Part shown: positions 56,961 through 64,000 of the stretch, one piece after another
Layout: the number at the start of each line of letters is the position of its first letter
Numbering within the stretch: position 1 is the first letter of the stretch
Source of the DNA: Acidovorax sp. FJL06
GTDB taxonomy: Bacteria > Pseudomonadota > Gammaproteobacteria > Burkholderiales > Burkholderiaceae_C
Direction: 5' to 3'
DNA: 64,000 bases
Assembly (NCBI RefSeq): GCF_003852545.1
Contig: NZ_QAJR01000003.1
Span: 84,142 to 148,141 of the forward strand
The notes under the pieces: model-generated
Database searches by the model: none
The model's input: the letters and a program-made list of their open reading frames with translations, nothing else
Told to the model about the DNA's origin: nothing
Translations under genes and position numbers: made by a program

Positions 56961-58373
56961 ATGACCGCCTTGCACGACCTGCCTGCCCACGAACTTCTGG
57001 CCGCCTACCGCCAGCGCACGCTGTCTCCCGTGGAGGTCACAGAGGCCGTGCTCGCGCACATAGCGCGCTGGGAGCCCCACATCCAGGCCACCTACCTGCT
57101 GCGGCCCGAAGCCGCGCTCGCGCAGGCCCGCGCCTCTGAAGCGCGCTGGCTGCGCGGCGAGCCCCAGGGCGCGCTCGACGGCGTGCCCAGCACCATCAAG
57201 GAAAACATCGCCACCCAGGGCGACCCCACGCCGCTGGGCACAGCCGCCGTCGAACTGGTGCCTGCCGCGGCCGACGCGCCCCCCGCCGCCCGCATGCGCG
57301 AGGCCGGCGCCGTCATCGTGGCCAAGACCACCATGCCCGACTACGGCATGCTGTCCTCGGGCCTGTCCACCTTCCACCCGCTCTCGCGCAACCCCTGGGA
57401 CGTGAGCAAAGGCCCCGGTGGCTCCAGCGCCGGGGGCGGCGCCGCCGCTGCTGCCGGCTACGGCCCGCTGCACATCGGCACCGACATTGGCGGCTCGCTG
57501 CGCCTGCCCGCGAGCTGGTGCGGCATCTTCAGCCTCAAGCCCAGCCTGGGCCGCATCCCGATCGACCCGCCCTACACCGGCCGCGCCGCCGGCCCCATGA
57601 CCCGCACCGTGGCCGATGCCGCGCTGATGATGCAGGTGCTGAGCCAGCCCGACGCACGCGACAGCATGAGCCTGCCCGCACAGGACATCGCCTGGGGCCA
57701 GTTCAACAAGCTGGCCGAGCGCGCGCGCAGCCTGCAAGGTTTGAAGATAGGCCTGCTGCTGGATGCCGGCTGCGGCCTGCCCGTGGAGCCCGAAGTGAAG
57801 GCCGCCATCGAGCACGCGGCCCGTCTCATGGAAAGCGCAGGCGCCACCATCGTGCCCATGCAGCCCTTCATGGCGCAGGCCATGCTCGACGGCATGGACC
57901 ATTTCTGGCGCATGCGCTCGCACACCGACCTGCAGGCCCTGCCTGCCGCGCGGCGCGACAAGGTGCTGCCCTACATCCGCGCCTGGGCCGACAGTGCCGC
58001 CGGCCTGAGCGGCACCGAAGTGTTCAACGCCAGCCACCAGTTCCACCTGACCCGGGTGAACACGGTCAAGGCCTGCAGCGCATTTGACTATGTGATCTCG
58101 CCCGTGGCCCCCATGCCCGCCTTCCAGGCCGAGCTGCCCTCGCCCACCAACGACCCGCTGCGCCCGCTGGAGCACATCGGCTTCACCGTGCCGTTCAACA
58201 TGTCCGAGCAGCCCGCCGCCTCGGTCAACTGCGGCTACACCCGCAGCGGTTTGCCCATCGGCCTGCAGATTGCGGGAGCGCGTTTTGACGACCTGGGTGT
58301 GCTGCAGGTGGCGCACGCCTTCGAGCTGATCCGCGAGCCCCAAAGGGCCTGGCCCCAACCCCCCTCGGCATAA
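56961..58373 (+). CDS. Amidase (amidase-signature family)
   Basis: A 470-aa amidase. The Ser-cisSer-Lys triad elements are visible: Lys in DGVPSTIKENIAT, the GGSSAGGGAAAAAGYGPLHIGTDIGGSLRLPASWCGIF block with both Ser residues, and a C-terminal SVNCGYTRSGLPIGLQI. It cleaves an amide bond in an unknown substrate. It follows the ABC transporter genes, so it may act on the imported compound. Confidence 0.93.
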   Translation: MTALHDLPAHELLAAYRQRTLSPVEVTEAVLAHIARWEPHIQATYLLRPEAALAQARASEARWLRGEPQGALDGVPSTIKENIATQGDPTPLGTAAVELVPAAADAPPAARMREAGAVIVAKTTMPDYGMLSSGLSTFHPLSRNPWDVSKGPGGSSAGGGAAAAAGYGPLHIGTDIGGSLRLPASWCGIFSLKPSLGRIPIDPPYTGRAAGPMTRTVADAALMMQVLSQPDARDSMSLPAQDIAWGQFNKLAERARSLQGLKIGLLLDAGCGLPVEPEVKAAIEHAARLMESAGATIVPMQPFMAQAMLDGMDHFWRMRSHTDLQALPAARRDKVLPYIRAWADSAAGLSGTEVFNASHQFHLTRVNTVKACSAFDYVISPVAPMPAFQAELPSPTNDPLRPLEHIGFTVPFNMSEQPAASVNCGYTRSGLPIGLQIAGARFDDLGVLQVAHAFELIREPQRAWPQPPSA

Positions 58374-58505
58374 CCCTGGGCATGCGGCGGGGTGGGTGTT
58401 GGTAACCTTGGGGTTTTGCAGGAGGCTCCGGCCCCCCGAAGCACCACCCCCGGGCTCTCTGGCGCCCGGGGCCACCGCCCGACAGACCCCTTAACGATCC
58501 ACCCC

Positions 58506-59114
58506 ATGGACATCCTCATCCTGGCGATCCTGATCGCCACCGGCACCTACATGCTCAACGCCAAGGAGCAGCGCAAGCGCATCGCGCTGCTGGGCAAATA
58601 CCTGGCCAACTACCAGATCGAGAAGCTGATGGAGGCGCTGACCGACGGCTACCTGCGCGCCCTGGGCGAAAGCACCGACGAGCGCCGCAGCCAGATCTGG
58701 AGCCTGCTGAGCACCACCGAGTCGCAGCTGAGCGAGCAATTCAGCCGCTTCGCCGCCGACTTCGCCAAGGTGGACGAAGCCCACACCCGCGTCAGCCGCC
58801 TGTCGCTGCCCCTTCCGTTTGCCGAACAGCTGCTGCCCAGCTTCACCTTCGACATGCGCCGCGCGCTCGCCATCCACGCGCGCGGCATTGCCCATGTGGT
58901 GCAGAACACCGGCCACCTGTCACCCAAGGACCGCGCCTTCATGATGACGGCCGAGCTGTTCCTCATGCAGCACACCTGCCACTGGTTCTGCAAATCCAAG
59001 ACCGTGGCCACCGCCCGCATGCTGGCGCGCCACCAGACCCCGCACGAACAGCTGATCGACGCGGTCTCGGCCGAGACGCGCAACGCCTACCTGGCCCTGA
59101 TCAAGGGCGGCTGA
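58506..59114 (+). CDS. Conserved hypothetical protein with N-terminal membrane helix
   Basis: A 202-aa protein. It has an N-terminal helix (ILILAILIATGTYML), then helices LGKYLANYQIEKLMEALTDGYLRALGE and a Cys/His segment LMQHTCHWFCKSKT. No family recognised. GC-rich gene-like codon use and a clear stop at 59114. Copy C of the ~105-base repeat follows. Confidence 0.75.
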   Translation: MDILILAILIATGTYMLNAKEQRKRIALLGKYLANYQIEKLMEALTDGYLRALGESTDERRSQIWSLLSTTESQLSEQFSRFAADFAKVDEAHTRVSRLSLPLPFAEQLLPSFTFDMRRALAIHARGIAHVVQNTGHLSPKDRAFMMTAELFLMQHTCHWFCKSKTVATARMLARHQTPHEQLIDAVSAETRNAYLALIKGG

Positions 59115-59120
59115 AATGAA

Positions 59121-59225
59121 GCGACACCCCCCTGAGGCCCTGCGGGCCTTCCCCCCGCTCTCGCAACGCTGCGCGCTGCGGGCAGGGGGACGCAGCCAGC
59201 GCGGCGGGGCGGCCCTTGCGCGGCT
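59121..59225 (+). repeat. ~105-base dispersed repeat, copy C
   Basis: GCGACACCCCCCTGAGGCCC, a hairpin around CAACGCTGCGCGCTGCGGG, CAGGGGGACGC and GCGGCGGGGCGGCCCTTGC. It starts seven bases after the stop of the 202-aa gene. Confidence 0.88.
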
Positions 59226-59290
59226 GCTCTGGCCTGCGCCGTGTCGGGCCCATGCATCGGGGGTGAAGCTCAACACTGTGGATCACTGAC

Positions 59291-60643
59291 ATGGCACCAA
59301 GAACCGACAGCCTGGGCAACCCGATCACGCTGCACGACCAGGCCAGCGCGACGGCGCTGAACGACTTTGTCGAAGGCTTCATCGCCTGCGAAGCCCGCGC
59401 GGTGAACGTGCTGAACGCTGCGGCCGACCCCAGCCCCATCGTGCAGGCCAGCTGCGCAGCGCTGCACATGTTTGCCGAGTCGGCCGACGCCCCCCGCAAC
59501 GCACAGCCCTTTATTGAACAGGCCCTGGCCCACGCCCCAGAGGCCAGCGAGCGCGAACAACGCTTTGTGGCCGCCGTGGCCGCCTGGGTGAACGGCGACC
59601 TGCCTCGCGCCATCGCGCTGCATGAGGAACAGGCCCGCCTGCACCCGCGCGACCTCGCATCGCTCAAGCTCGGCCAATACCATTTGTTCAATCGGGGCGA
59701 CTCGCCCGGCATGCTGCGCCTGGCCCTGCAGGCCCTGCCCGCTGCGGCCGAGGTGCCCTATCTGCACGGCATGCTCGCCTTTGGCTGGGAGCAATGCCAC
59801 CTGCTTGACCGCGCCGAAGACTCGGCCCGCCACGCCATCGCACTGTGCCGCAAAGAACCCTGGGCCCACCACGCGCTGGCCCATGTGATGCTGACCCAGG
59901 GCCGCATCCGTGAAGGCGCCGACTTCATGGCCAGCGTGAGCGACACCTGGACGGACCTGAACTCCTTCATGGTCACGCACAACTGGTGGCACCAGGCGCT
60001 GTTTCTGCTGGAACAGGACCGGCATGCCGAGGTGCTGGCGCTCTACGACAGCCAGGTCTGGGGCGTGGTCAAGGAATACACGCAGGACCAGATCAACGCC
60101 GTCTCGCTGCTGGCGCGGCTGGAGCTGGCGGGCGTGGACGTGGGCACCCGCTGGGCCGATGTGGCCGACCACCTCGCCCTGCGCCTGGCCGACCATGTGC
60201 TGCCCTTTCTGGACCTGCAATACCTCTACGGCCTGGCCCGCGCGGGCCGCACCGAGGCCGCGCGCCGCTTGTTGCACCACATCGAAGCCCACGCCGCCAC
60301 CCGCACCGAGGCGCAGGAGCGCACCGTGTGGCAGCAGGTGTGTGTGCCCGCCGCGCACGGTCTGCTGGCGCATGCGCAGGGCGACTGGGCGACGGCGGTA
60401 GAGAAGCTGGGCGTGGCCCTGCCCCGGCTGGTGGAGATTGGCGGCAGCCATGCGCAGCGGGATCTGTTCCACCAGATCTGGCTGGATGCGCTGCAGCGCA
60501 ATGGGCAGTGGGCGGCGGTGCAGAACGTGTTGCAGCCGATGGTGAATGGGCAGCCGGAGTCGGTGCGGCTGGCGCGGCAAGCGGGCGGGGTCCATACCGC
60601 ACTGGGGTTGCCCGTGCCATGCGCCCACCGGAGTCCGCCGTGA
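59291..60643 (+). CDS. TPR protein, TTC38-like family
   Basis: A 450-aa all-helical protein. It has SLGNPITLHDQASATALNDFVEGFI, AEVPYLHGMLAFGWEQCHLLDRAEDSARHAIALCRKEPWAHHALAHVMLTQGRIREGADFM and HNWWHQALFLLE, which match the tetratricopeptide repeat protein 38 family. Likely cytoplasmic scaffold; function unknown. Confidence 0.85.
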   Translation: MAPRTDSLGNPITLHDQASATALNDFVEGFIACEARAVNVLNAAADPSPIVQASCAALHMFAESADAPRNAQPFIEQALAHAPEASEREQRFVAAVAAWVNGDLPRAIALHEEQARLHPRDLASLKLGQYHLFNRGDSPGMLRLALQALPAAAEVPYLHGMLAFGWEQCHLLDRAEDSARHAIALCRKEPWAHHALAHVMLTQGRIREGADFMASVSDTWTDLNSFMVTHNWWHQALFLLEQDRHAEVLALYDSQVWGVVKEYTQDQINAVSLLARLELAGVDVGTRWADVADHLALRLADHVLPFLDLQYLYGLARAGRTEAARRLLHHIEAHAATRTEAQERTVWQQVCVPAAHGLLAHAQGDWATAVEKLGVALPRLVEIGGSHAQRDLFHQIWLDALQRNGQWAAVQNVLQPMVNGQPESVRLARQAGGVHTALGLPVPCAHRSPP

Positions 60644-60867
60644 AAACCCTCGCCTCCATCGTCCTCGGCCTGCTGGCCTCCTACTTCACGCTCCTCTGGG
60701 TCGTGGGGCATCTGGACACCCTCTCGCAGGCGATGTGCAGCACAGACTTCACCCTTCCCGCCCTCGCCTGCCGCTTCGGCGGGCTGGGGATCACGCTGCT
60801 GCTCATCCCGCTGGCGGGTGCTGCCACCTTCCTTGTGGCGCGAGGGATTCTGGCCAAGCTGGGCTAG
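60640..60867 (+). CDS. Small two-helix membrane protein
   Basis: A 75-aa protein starting at GTG (GGAG six bases before), with two membrane helices (LASIVLGLLASYFTLLWVVG and LGITLLLIPLAGAATFLVARGIL) and a Cys pair between them. Its start overlaps the stop of the TTC38-like gene (GTGA). An ATG at 60619 is an alternative. Unknown function. Confidence 0.65.
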   Translation: MKTLASIVLGLLASYFTLLWVVGHLDTLSQAMCSTDFTLPALACRFGGLGITLLLIPLAGAATFLVARGILAKLG

Positions 60868-60969
60868 GAAAATGCTTGAGATCCAGGGGGCCCCGCAGTG
60901 CCTGGCCATCCTGGCTCCTGGCGCCTACCCGGCAGGCGCAAACCGCTGCTATTTTTCAGAGCAGGTTAC

Positions 60970-61641
60970 TCACCGCACCACCAGCTTCTTCTGGTCATAC
61001 ACCGGCTGCTCCGGCAAATCCGCCAGGTGCCGCACGTCGGCCCAGTCCAACACCTCCACCGCATCGCCATCCACCCGCACGCGGTTCAGGCCCGCGTTGG
61101 GGATGTCGCTCTGGCGCGGGCCGTCCAGGCCCGTGCCGCGTGCGGTGCGCCAGACCATGTCGAGCACGCCGCCGTGGGTGACGACCATCACCTTCTGGCC
61201 TGCGTGCCGCTGCGCGATGCGGTACACGGCGTCCATCACGCGGGTGTGGAACTGGCGGGTGGTCTCGCCGCCGGGCATGCCGTAGTCGGCTTTAAAACGC
61301 AGCCACTGGTTCCAGGCGTCGGCGTGTTCCAGCTTGACGTCGTCCACGCGCTTGCCGTCCACCACGCCAAAGGCCTGCTCGCGCAGGGCGCTGTCGGTGA
61401 GGGTGTCGATGTGCAGTTCGGGGAAGAGCACCTGCAGGCTGGGCGCTGCGGTTTGGCGGGTGCGGATGAGGTCGCTGCAGACCAGGTGGTCCACCGTGAG
61501 TTGCTCGGCGGCCAGGCGCTCGGCCAGGCGGCGGGCCTGCTCGTGGCCGGTGGCGTTGAGGGGAACATCCACGTGGCCCTGGAAGCGCAGTTCGCGGTTC
61601 CAGTCGGTCTCTCCGTGGCGGATGAGGATGAGTTCGGTCAT
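60970..61641 (-). CDS. Histidine phosphatase (phosphoglycerate-mutase-like)
   Basis: A 223-aa member of the histidine phosphatase superfamily. It begins MTELILIRHGETDWN (catalytic His 9) and has LNATGHEQARRLAERL, VCSDLIRTRQTA, HGGVLDMVW with the second His, and REQAFGVVDGKRV. Substrate not determined; it could be a broad phosphatase or CobC-like. Confidence 0.92.
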   Translation of the reverse strand: MTELILIRHGETDWNRELRFQGHVDVPLNATGHEQARRLAERLAAEQLTVDHLVCSDLIRTRQTAAPSLQVLFPELHIDTLTDSALREQAFGVVDGKRVDDVKLEHADAWNQWLRFKADYGMPGGETTRQFHTRVMDAVYRIAQRHAGQKVMVVTHGGVLDMVWRTARGTGLDGPRQSDIPNAGLNRVRVDGDAVEVLDWADVRHLADLPEQPVYDQKKLVVR

Positions 61642-61688
61642 GGTGCATCCATTATGGAATGCACGCATACTATTGCAAGCAATTTCGG

Positions 61689-61731
61689 CCTCTAGCGCTT
61701 ATCTGGCAATCGCATATAGCTATTATTTTTA
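61689..61731 (-). repeat. GCCTCTAGCGCTT...TAGCTATTA dispersed repeat
   Basis: GGCCTCTAGCGCTTATCTGG, then ATCGCATATAGCTATTATTTTTAT. It lies between the small secreted-protein gene and the phosphatase, upstream of the latter. Confidence 0.65.
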
Positions 61732-61772
61732 TAACAAAACAACACCCAACACGCCCCCGACCGGCGCCAAGG

Positions 61773-61991
61773 TCAGCGCATGGGCACGACGAGCACCTTG
61801 CGGCGCGGCTGGCAGCCGGGGCCTTCGTGGGCGGCGCTGTCTTGCTCCCAACCTGGGCCGGGCGAGGTTTGGGCGCACACGCGCTGGCCATCGACCAGGC
61901 TGCGCCAGTAGTACCAGGGCGCGGGAGCGGCCTGCGCCAGCAGCGGGGCCAGCAGGGCCAGGACGAGCAAAAGGCGGGGGGCGAAAGGCAT
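61773..61991 (-). CDS. Small secreted protein (72 aa)
   Basis: Signal peptide MPFAPRLLLVLALLAPLLAQA, then APWYYWRSLVDGQRVCAQTSPGPGWEQDSAAHEGPGCQPRRKVLVVPMR. The mature ~50 residues hold two Cys that could form a disulphide. Start at 61991 fits the signal; in-frame ATGs upstream exist. Probably periplasmic; no family known. Confidence 0.65.
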   Translation of the reverse strand: MPFAPRLLLVLALLAPLLAQAAPAPWYYWRSLVDGQRVCAQTSPGPGWEQDSAAHEGPGCQPRRKVLVVPMR

Positions 61992-62075
61992 GGGTAAACA
62001 AATCATCCAGTGATGCCCGCCCATGCTAGGCGGCCTGAGGCGGGCCGATGCCAGGAAAAGCGGTGGAATGGCCGG

Positions 62076-62924
62076 TCACGGCTTGTCAGCCGTGACGATC
62101 CAGCCTTCCAGCGGGTCCAGCCCCGGCGGCAGGCCGTAAAGCGCATCGCCTTCGGCATGGCGCTGATGGGCCCAGGCGGCCTGCAGCAGACACAGCACGG
62201 CGTCCAGGCTGTCGCCGCTGGCGTCATCCACCAGGGTGTCGCGCTGGGCGTGGCTGAGCTTGAGGCGCAGGCCCAGGCGGGTCTGCCCCAGCTCCAGCGC
62301 GTTGACCAGGTCCTTGCGGGCGATGAGGCGGTCGGGGGTTTGTTTGGCGCGGTCGTCGCTTTTGTAGCTGCGCCGACCGAGGATTTCGCGCGCGAGCAGG
62401 CCGGGGTAGGCCTCCAGTGCCACACGGCGCAGGTCACTCCCATGCAGGCCGGGCAGGTGCACGCCCGCCTCGAGCAGCAGCGGCAGGCCGGCATGCAGCA
62501 TGTACGCCACGGGCGGGTTCACCCATTTCATCGAGGGGCTGGAGCCTGCGGGCCCGTCCGTCGCGCGGTGCGCAAACTTGCCGCCCACGGGGCGTGCATC
62601 GCAGAACGCCGCAAACTGCGCGCGGATCTGCTCGCGGCTGAGGCTGTGGTAGTGCTGCATGCAGGCGTGCCAGTCGGTGGGCCAGCCCAGTGCCTGCACC
62701 AGCTCGCGCGGCAGGCCAAAGGGCAGATCAAAGCCGCCCACCCAATCACCGGGCTGTGCGAGCCACTGGCCGAACGCGGCCAGCGTGTCGAAGGGCTGCA
62801 GGGCGTTGAGCTGCACGCGCGCCCCGTGGCGCTGGCCCAGCGCCAGCACGATGGGTTTGCGCCGCGTGGGGCTGCTGGAGAAATCGCAGCCCAGCAGCAC
62901 TGGCGCCGGTGCAGCGGCCGTCAT
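62076..62924 (-). CDS. DUF429-family protein
   Basis: A 282-aa protein with VLLGCDFSSSPTRRKPIVLALG (RNase-H-like start), GGFDLPFGLPRELVQALGW, ALEAYPGLLAREILG and DDASGDSLDAVLCLLQA, all fitting DUF429. Function unknown in the family. Its ATG overlaps the stop of the EamA gene upstream by four bases. Confidence 0.85.
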   Translation of the reverse strand: MTAAAPAPVLLGCDFSSSPTRRKPIVLALGQRHGARVQLNALQPFDTLAAFGQWLAQPGDWVGGFDLPFGLPRELVQALGWPTDWHACMQHYHSLSREQIRAQFAAFCDARPVGGKFAHRATDGPAGSSPSMKWVNPPVAYMLHAGLPLLLEAGVHLPGLHGSDLRRVALEAYPGLLAREILGRRSYKSDDRAKQTPDRLIARKDLVNALELGQTRLGLRLKLSHAQRDTLVDDASGDSLDAVLCLLQAAWAHQRHAEGDALYGLPPGLDPLEGWIVTADKP

Positions 62925-63802
62925 CCCAAAGCCAGGGCCGTGACGCCTGCTGCAATGCACAGCGCGCCGAAGATGCGCGCCACGCGGTCGCCCTCGCCCA
63001 GCAGGTGCCCGCCGATGAGGGCGGCAAACAGCATGGACACCTCGCGCGCCGGGGCCACGTGTGACATGGGCGCCTGCTGCATGGCGTACAGCACCAGCAC
63101 GTAAGCTACAGGGCTCACCACCGCCACGGCCAGAGCAAAACGCCACTGCGCCAGCCAGAGCGTGCGGGCGGTGGGCAGATCGCGCAGCACCACCGGCGCC
63201 AGCAGGCCTACGCGCACAAAGTTGCCCATGTAGTCCACCAGGATGGGCGACATCAACAGAAACTTGACCGCATAGCCATCGACCACCGTGTAGCTGGCAA
63301 TGAACGCGCCGGTGAGCAAGCCATACAACATGCCCTTGTGCACACGCGCCCGCGCGGCGGGGTCGTGCGCCGCGCGCAACAGGCCCGGGCCGCCCGCGAT
63401 GAGGAACACACCGCCGACCACGCCCAGGATGCCCAAGGCTCCGAGCGCAGAGATCTGCTCGCCCAGCAACGTGATGGCCACCAGCGACGACAAGAGCGGC
63501 CCCGAGCCGCGCGCCAGCGGATACACCACCGTGAGGTCGGCCACGCGGTAGCCGCGCAGCAGGATGACGAAGTACGCCACATGGAGCAGCCCGCTGCCCA
63601 CCACAAAGCCCCACTCCACCGCGCCCCACAGCGGCACCGCGTCACGCCCCAGGTACCAGCCCAGTGGCGCCCAGACGATCATCATGATCACCGAGGTGAA
63701 GAACGCAAACCGTGAGTCCCCCCCGGCCTTCTTGGCCACGATGTTCCAGCACGCGTGGATAAGGCCGGCGAGGATGATGAGGGCGAAGGCGGTGAAGGTC
63801 AC
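62921..63802 (-). CDS. EamA/DMT-family transporter
   Basis: A 293-aa membrane protein with about ten predicted helices in two EamA halves (ILAGLIHACWNIVAKKAGG and MLYGLLTGAFIASYTVVDGYAVKF). Drug/metabolite transporter by fold; substrate unknown. Followed by the DUF429 gene in an overlapping pair. Confidence 0.9.
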   Translation of the reverse strand: MTFTAFALIILAGLIHACWNIVAKKAGGDSRFAFFTSVIMMIVWAPLGWYLGRDAVPLWGAVEWGFVVGSGLLHVAYFVILLRGYRVADLTVVYPLARGSGPLLSSLVAITLLGEQISALGALGILGVVGGVFLIAGGPGLLRAAHDPAARARVHKGMLYGLLTGAFIASYTVVDGYAVKFLLMSPILVDYMGNFVRVGLLAPVVLRDLPTARTLWLAQWRFALAVAVVSPVAYVLVLYAMQQAPMSHVAPAREVSMLFAALIGGHLLGEGDRVARIFGALCIAAGVTALALG

Positions 63803-63833
63803 GGGTCAGAAAGAGAGAGGGCTTGAATGCAAA

Positions 63834-63862
63834 AAGCCGCAGCGCGATGGCGGCTGCGGCTT
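63834..63862. terminator. Stem-loop with A/T flanks upstream of the EamA gene
   Basis: AAGCCGCAGC and GCTGCGGCTT form a perfect 10-bp stem with a 9-base loop. A five-A run precedes it, so it would act as a terminator for a minus-strand transcript coming from beyond the window. Confidence 0.65.
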
Positions 63863-63904
63863 GGATTGAAGGGCTAGGTACCGCTCACGGCATCTGCAAC
63901 TGGC

Positions 63905-64000
63905 GCGGCCCAAGCCGGGGGCCACCGTGCAAGGGCCGCCCCGCCGCACTGGTGGCGTCCCCCTGCCCGCACCGCGAAGTGGTGCGAGAGCGGGGGGAAG
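63905..64000 (-). repeat. ~105-base dispersed repeat, copy D (cut by window end)
   Basis: Minus-strand reading gives CTTCCCCCCGCTCTCGCACC, a hairpin GCACCACTTCGCGGTGC, CAGGGGGACGC and GCGGCGGGGCGGCCCTTGC. It is the inverted orientation of copies A-C and runs off the window. Confidence 0.85.

Overview
The window looks like chromosomal DNA of a beta-proteobacterium of the family Comamonadaceae (Acidovorax-like). The evidence is high GC with strong GC3 coding, the conserved blocks hrcA/nadK/recN, rapZ, mutY/mutM, TPR-lolB-ispE-tRNA-Gln-prs-rplY-pth and yicC-gmk-rpoZ-spoT, and small dispersed repeats (GCTATCAAA/AGCGCT type and a ~105 bp type) that I recall as common in this family. The genus is inference.

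Layout. 1-2028 (minus): 3'-truncated Mg2+ P-type ATPase (mgtA), preceded by a strong hairpin and a 44-codon upstream ORF. 3053-7752 (minus): a LuxR-type response regulator and a hybrid histidine kinase whose N-terminus is an NCS1 nucleobase/cation-symporter-like permease. 8048-14083 (plus): urease cluster ureA, ureJ/hupE, ureB, ureC, a GNAT gene, ureE, ureF, ureG, with no ureD in the window, followed by tRNA-Ser(TGA). 14279-22063: a small hypothetical gene, a PAS/GGDEF protein and an I78-inhibitor lipoprotein, then the minus-strand genes hemW, rdgB, rph, a PP2C phosphatase and a Ser/Thr kinase. 22139-26309 (plus): yicC, gmk, rpoZ, spoT; then greB, two tRNAs and hrcA on minus.

28451-37133 is an ~8.7 kb filamentous-phage (inovirus) prophage inserted between the divergent host genes hrcA and nadK. 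It carries a serine recombinase, a secreted Cys-rich protein, Zot/pI, a pVI-like protein, a pIII-like adhesin with Gly/Thr/Asn repeats, a 31-aa membrane microprotein, the pVIII coat, small accessory genes including two zinc-ribbon microproteins, an ssDNA-binding protein, Rep/pII, a hairpin-rich origin candidate and a divergent repressor candidate. Nearly all structural genes overlap by a few bases, so the operon is translationally coupled.

37149-50569: nadK, recN, rapZ (plus); mutY overlapping a dynamin-like GTPase, and mutM (minus); a TPR protein, lolB, ispE, tRNA-Gln, prs, rplY, pth (plus). 50698-64000: a YfhL-type ferredoxin, a dipeptide-type ABC transporter (two permeases, two ATPases, one binding protein) followed by an amidase, conserved hypothetical and TTC38-like genes, a histidine phosphatase, a DUF429 protein and an EamA transporter.

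Most promising for follow-up: the permease-kinase fusion beside urease; the mgtA leader; the repeat-derived in-frame insertion in ureC; and the prophage that leaves only a few tens of bases of host DNA between hrcA and nadK, so it probably rewires their transcription.
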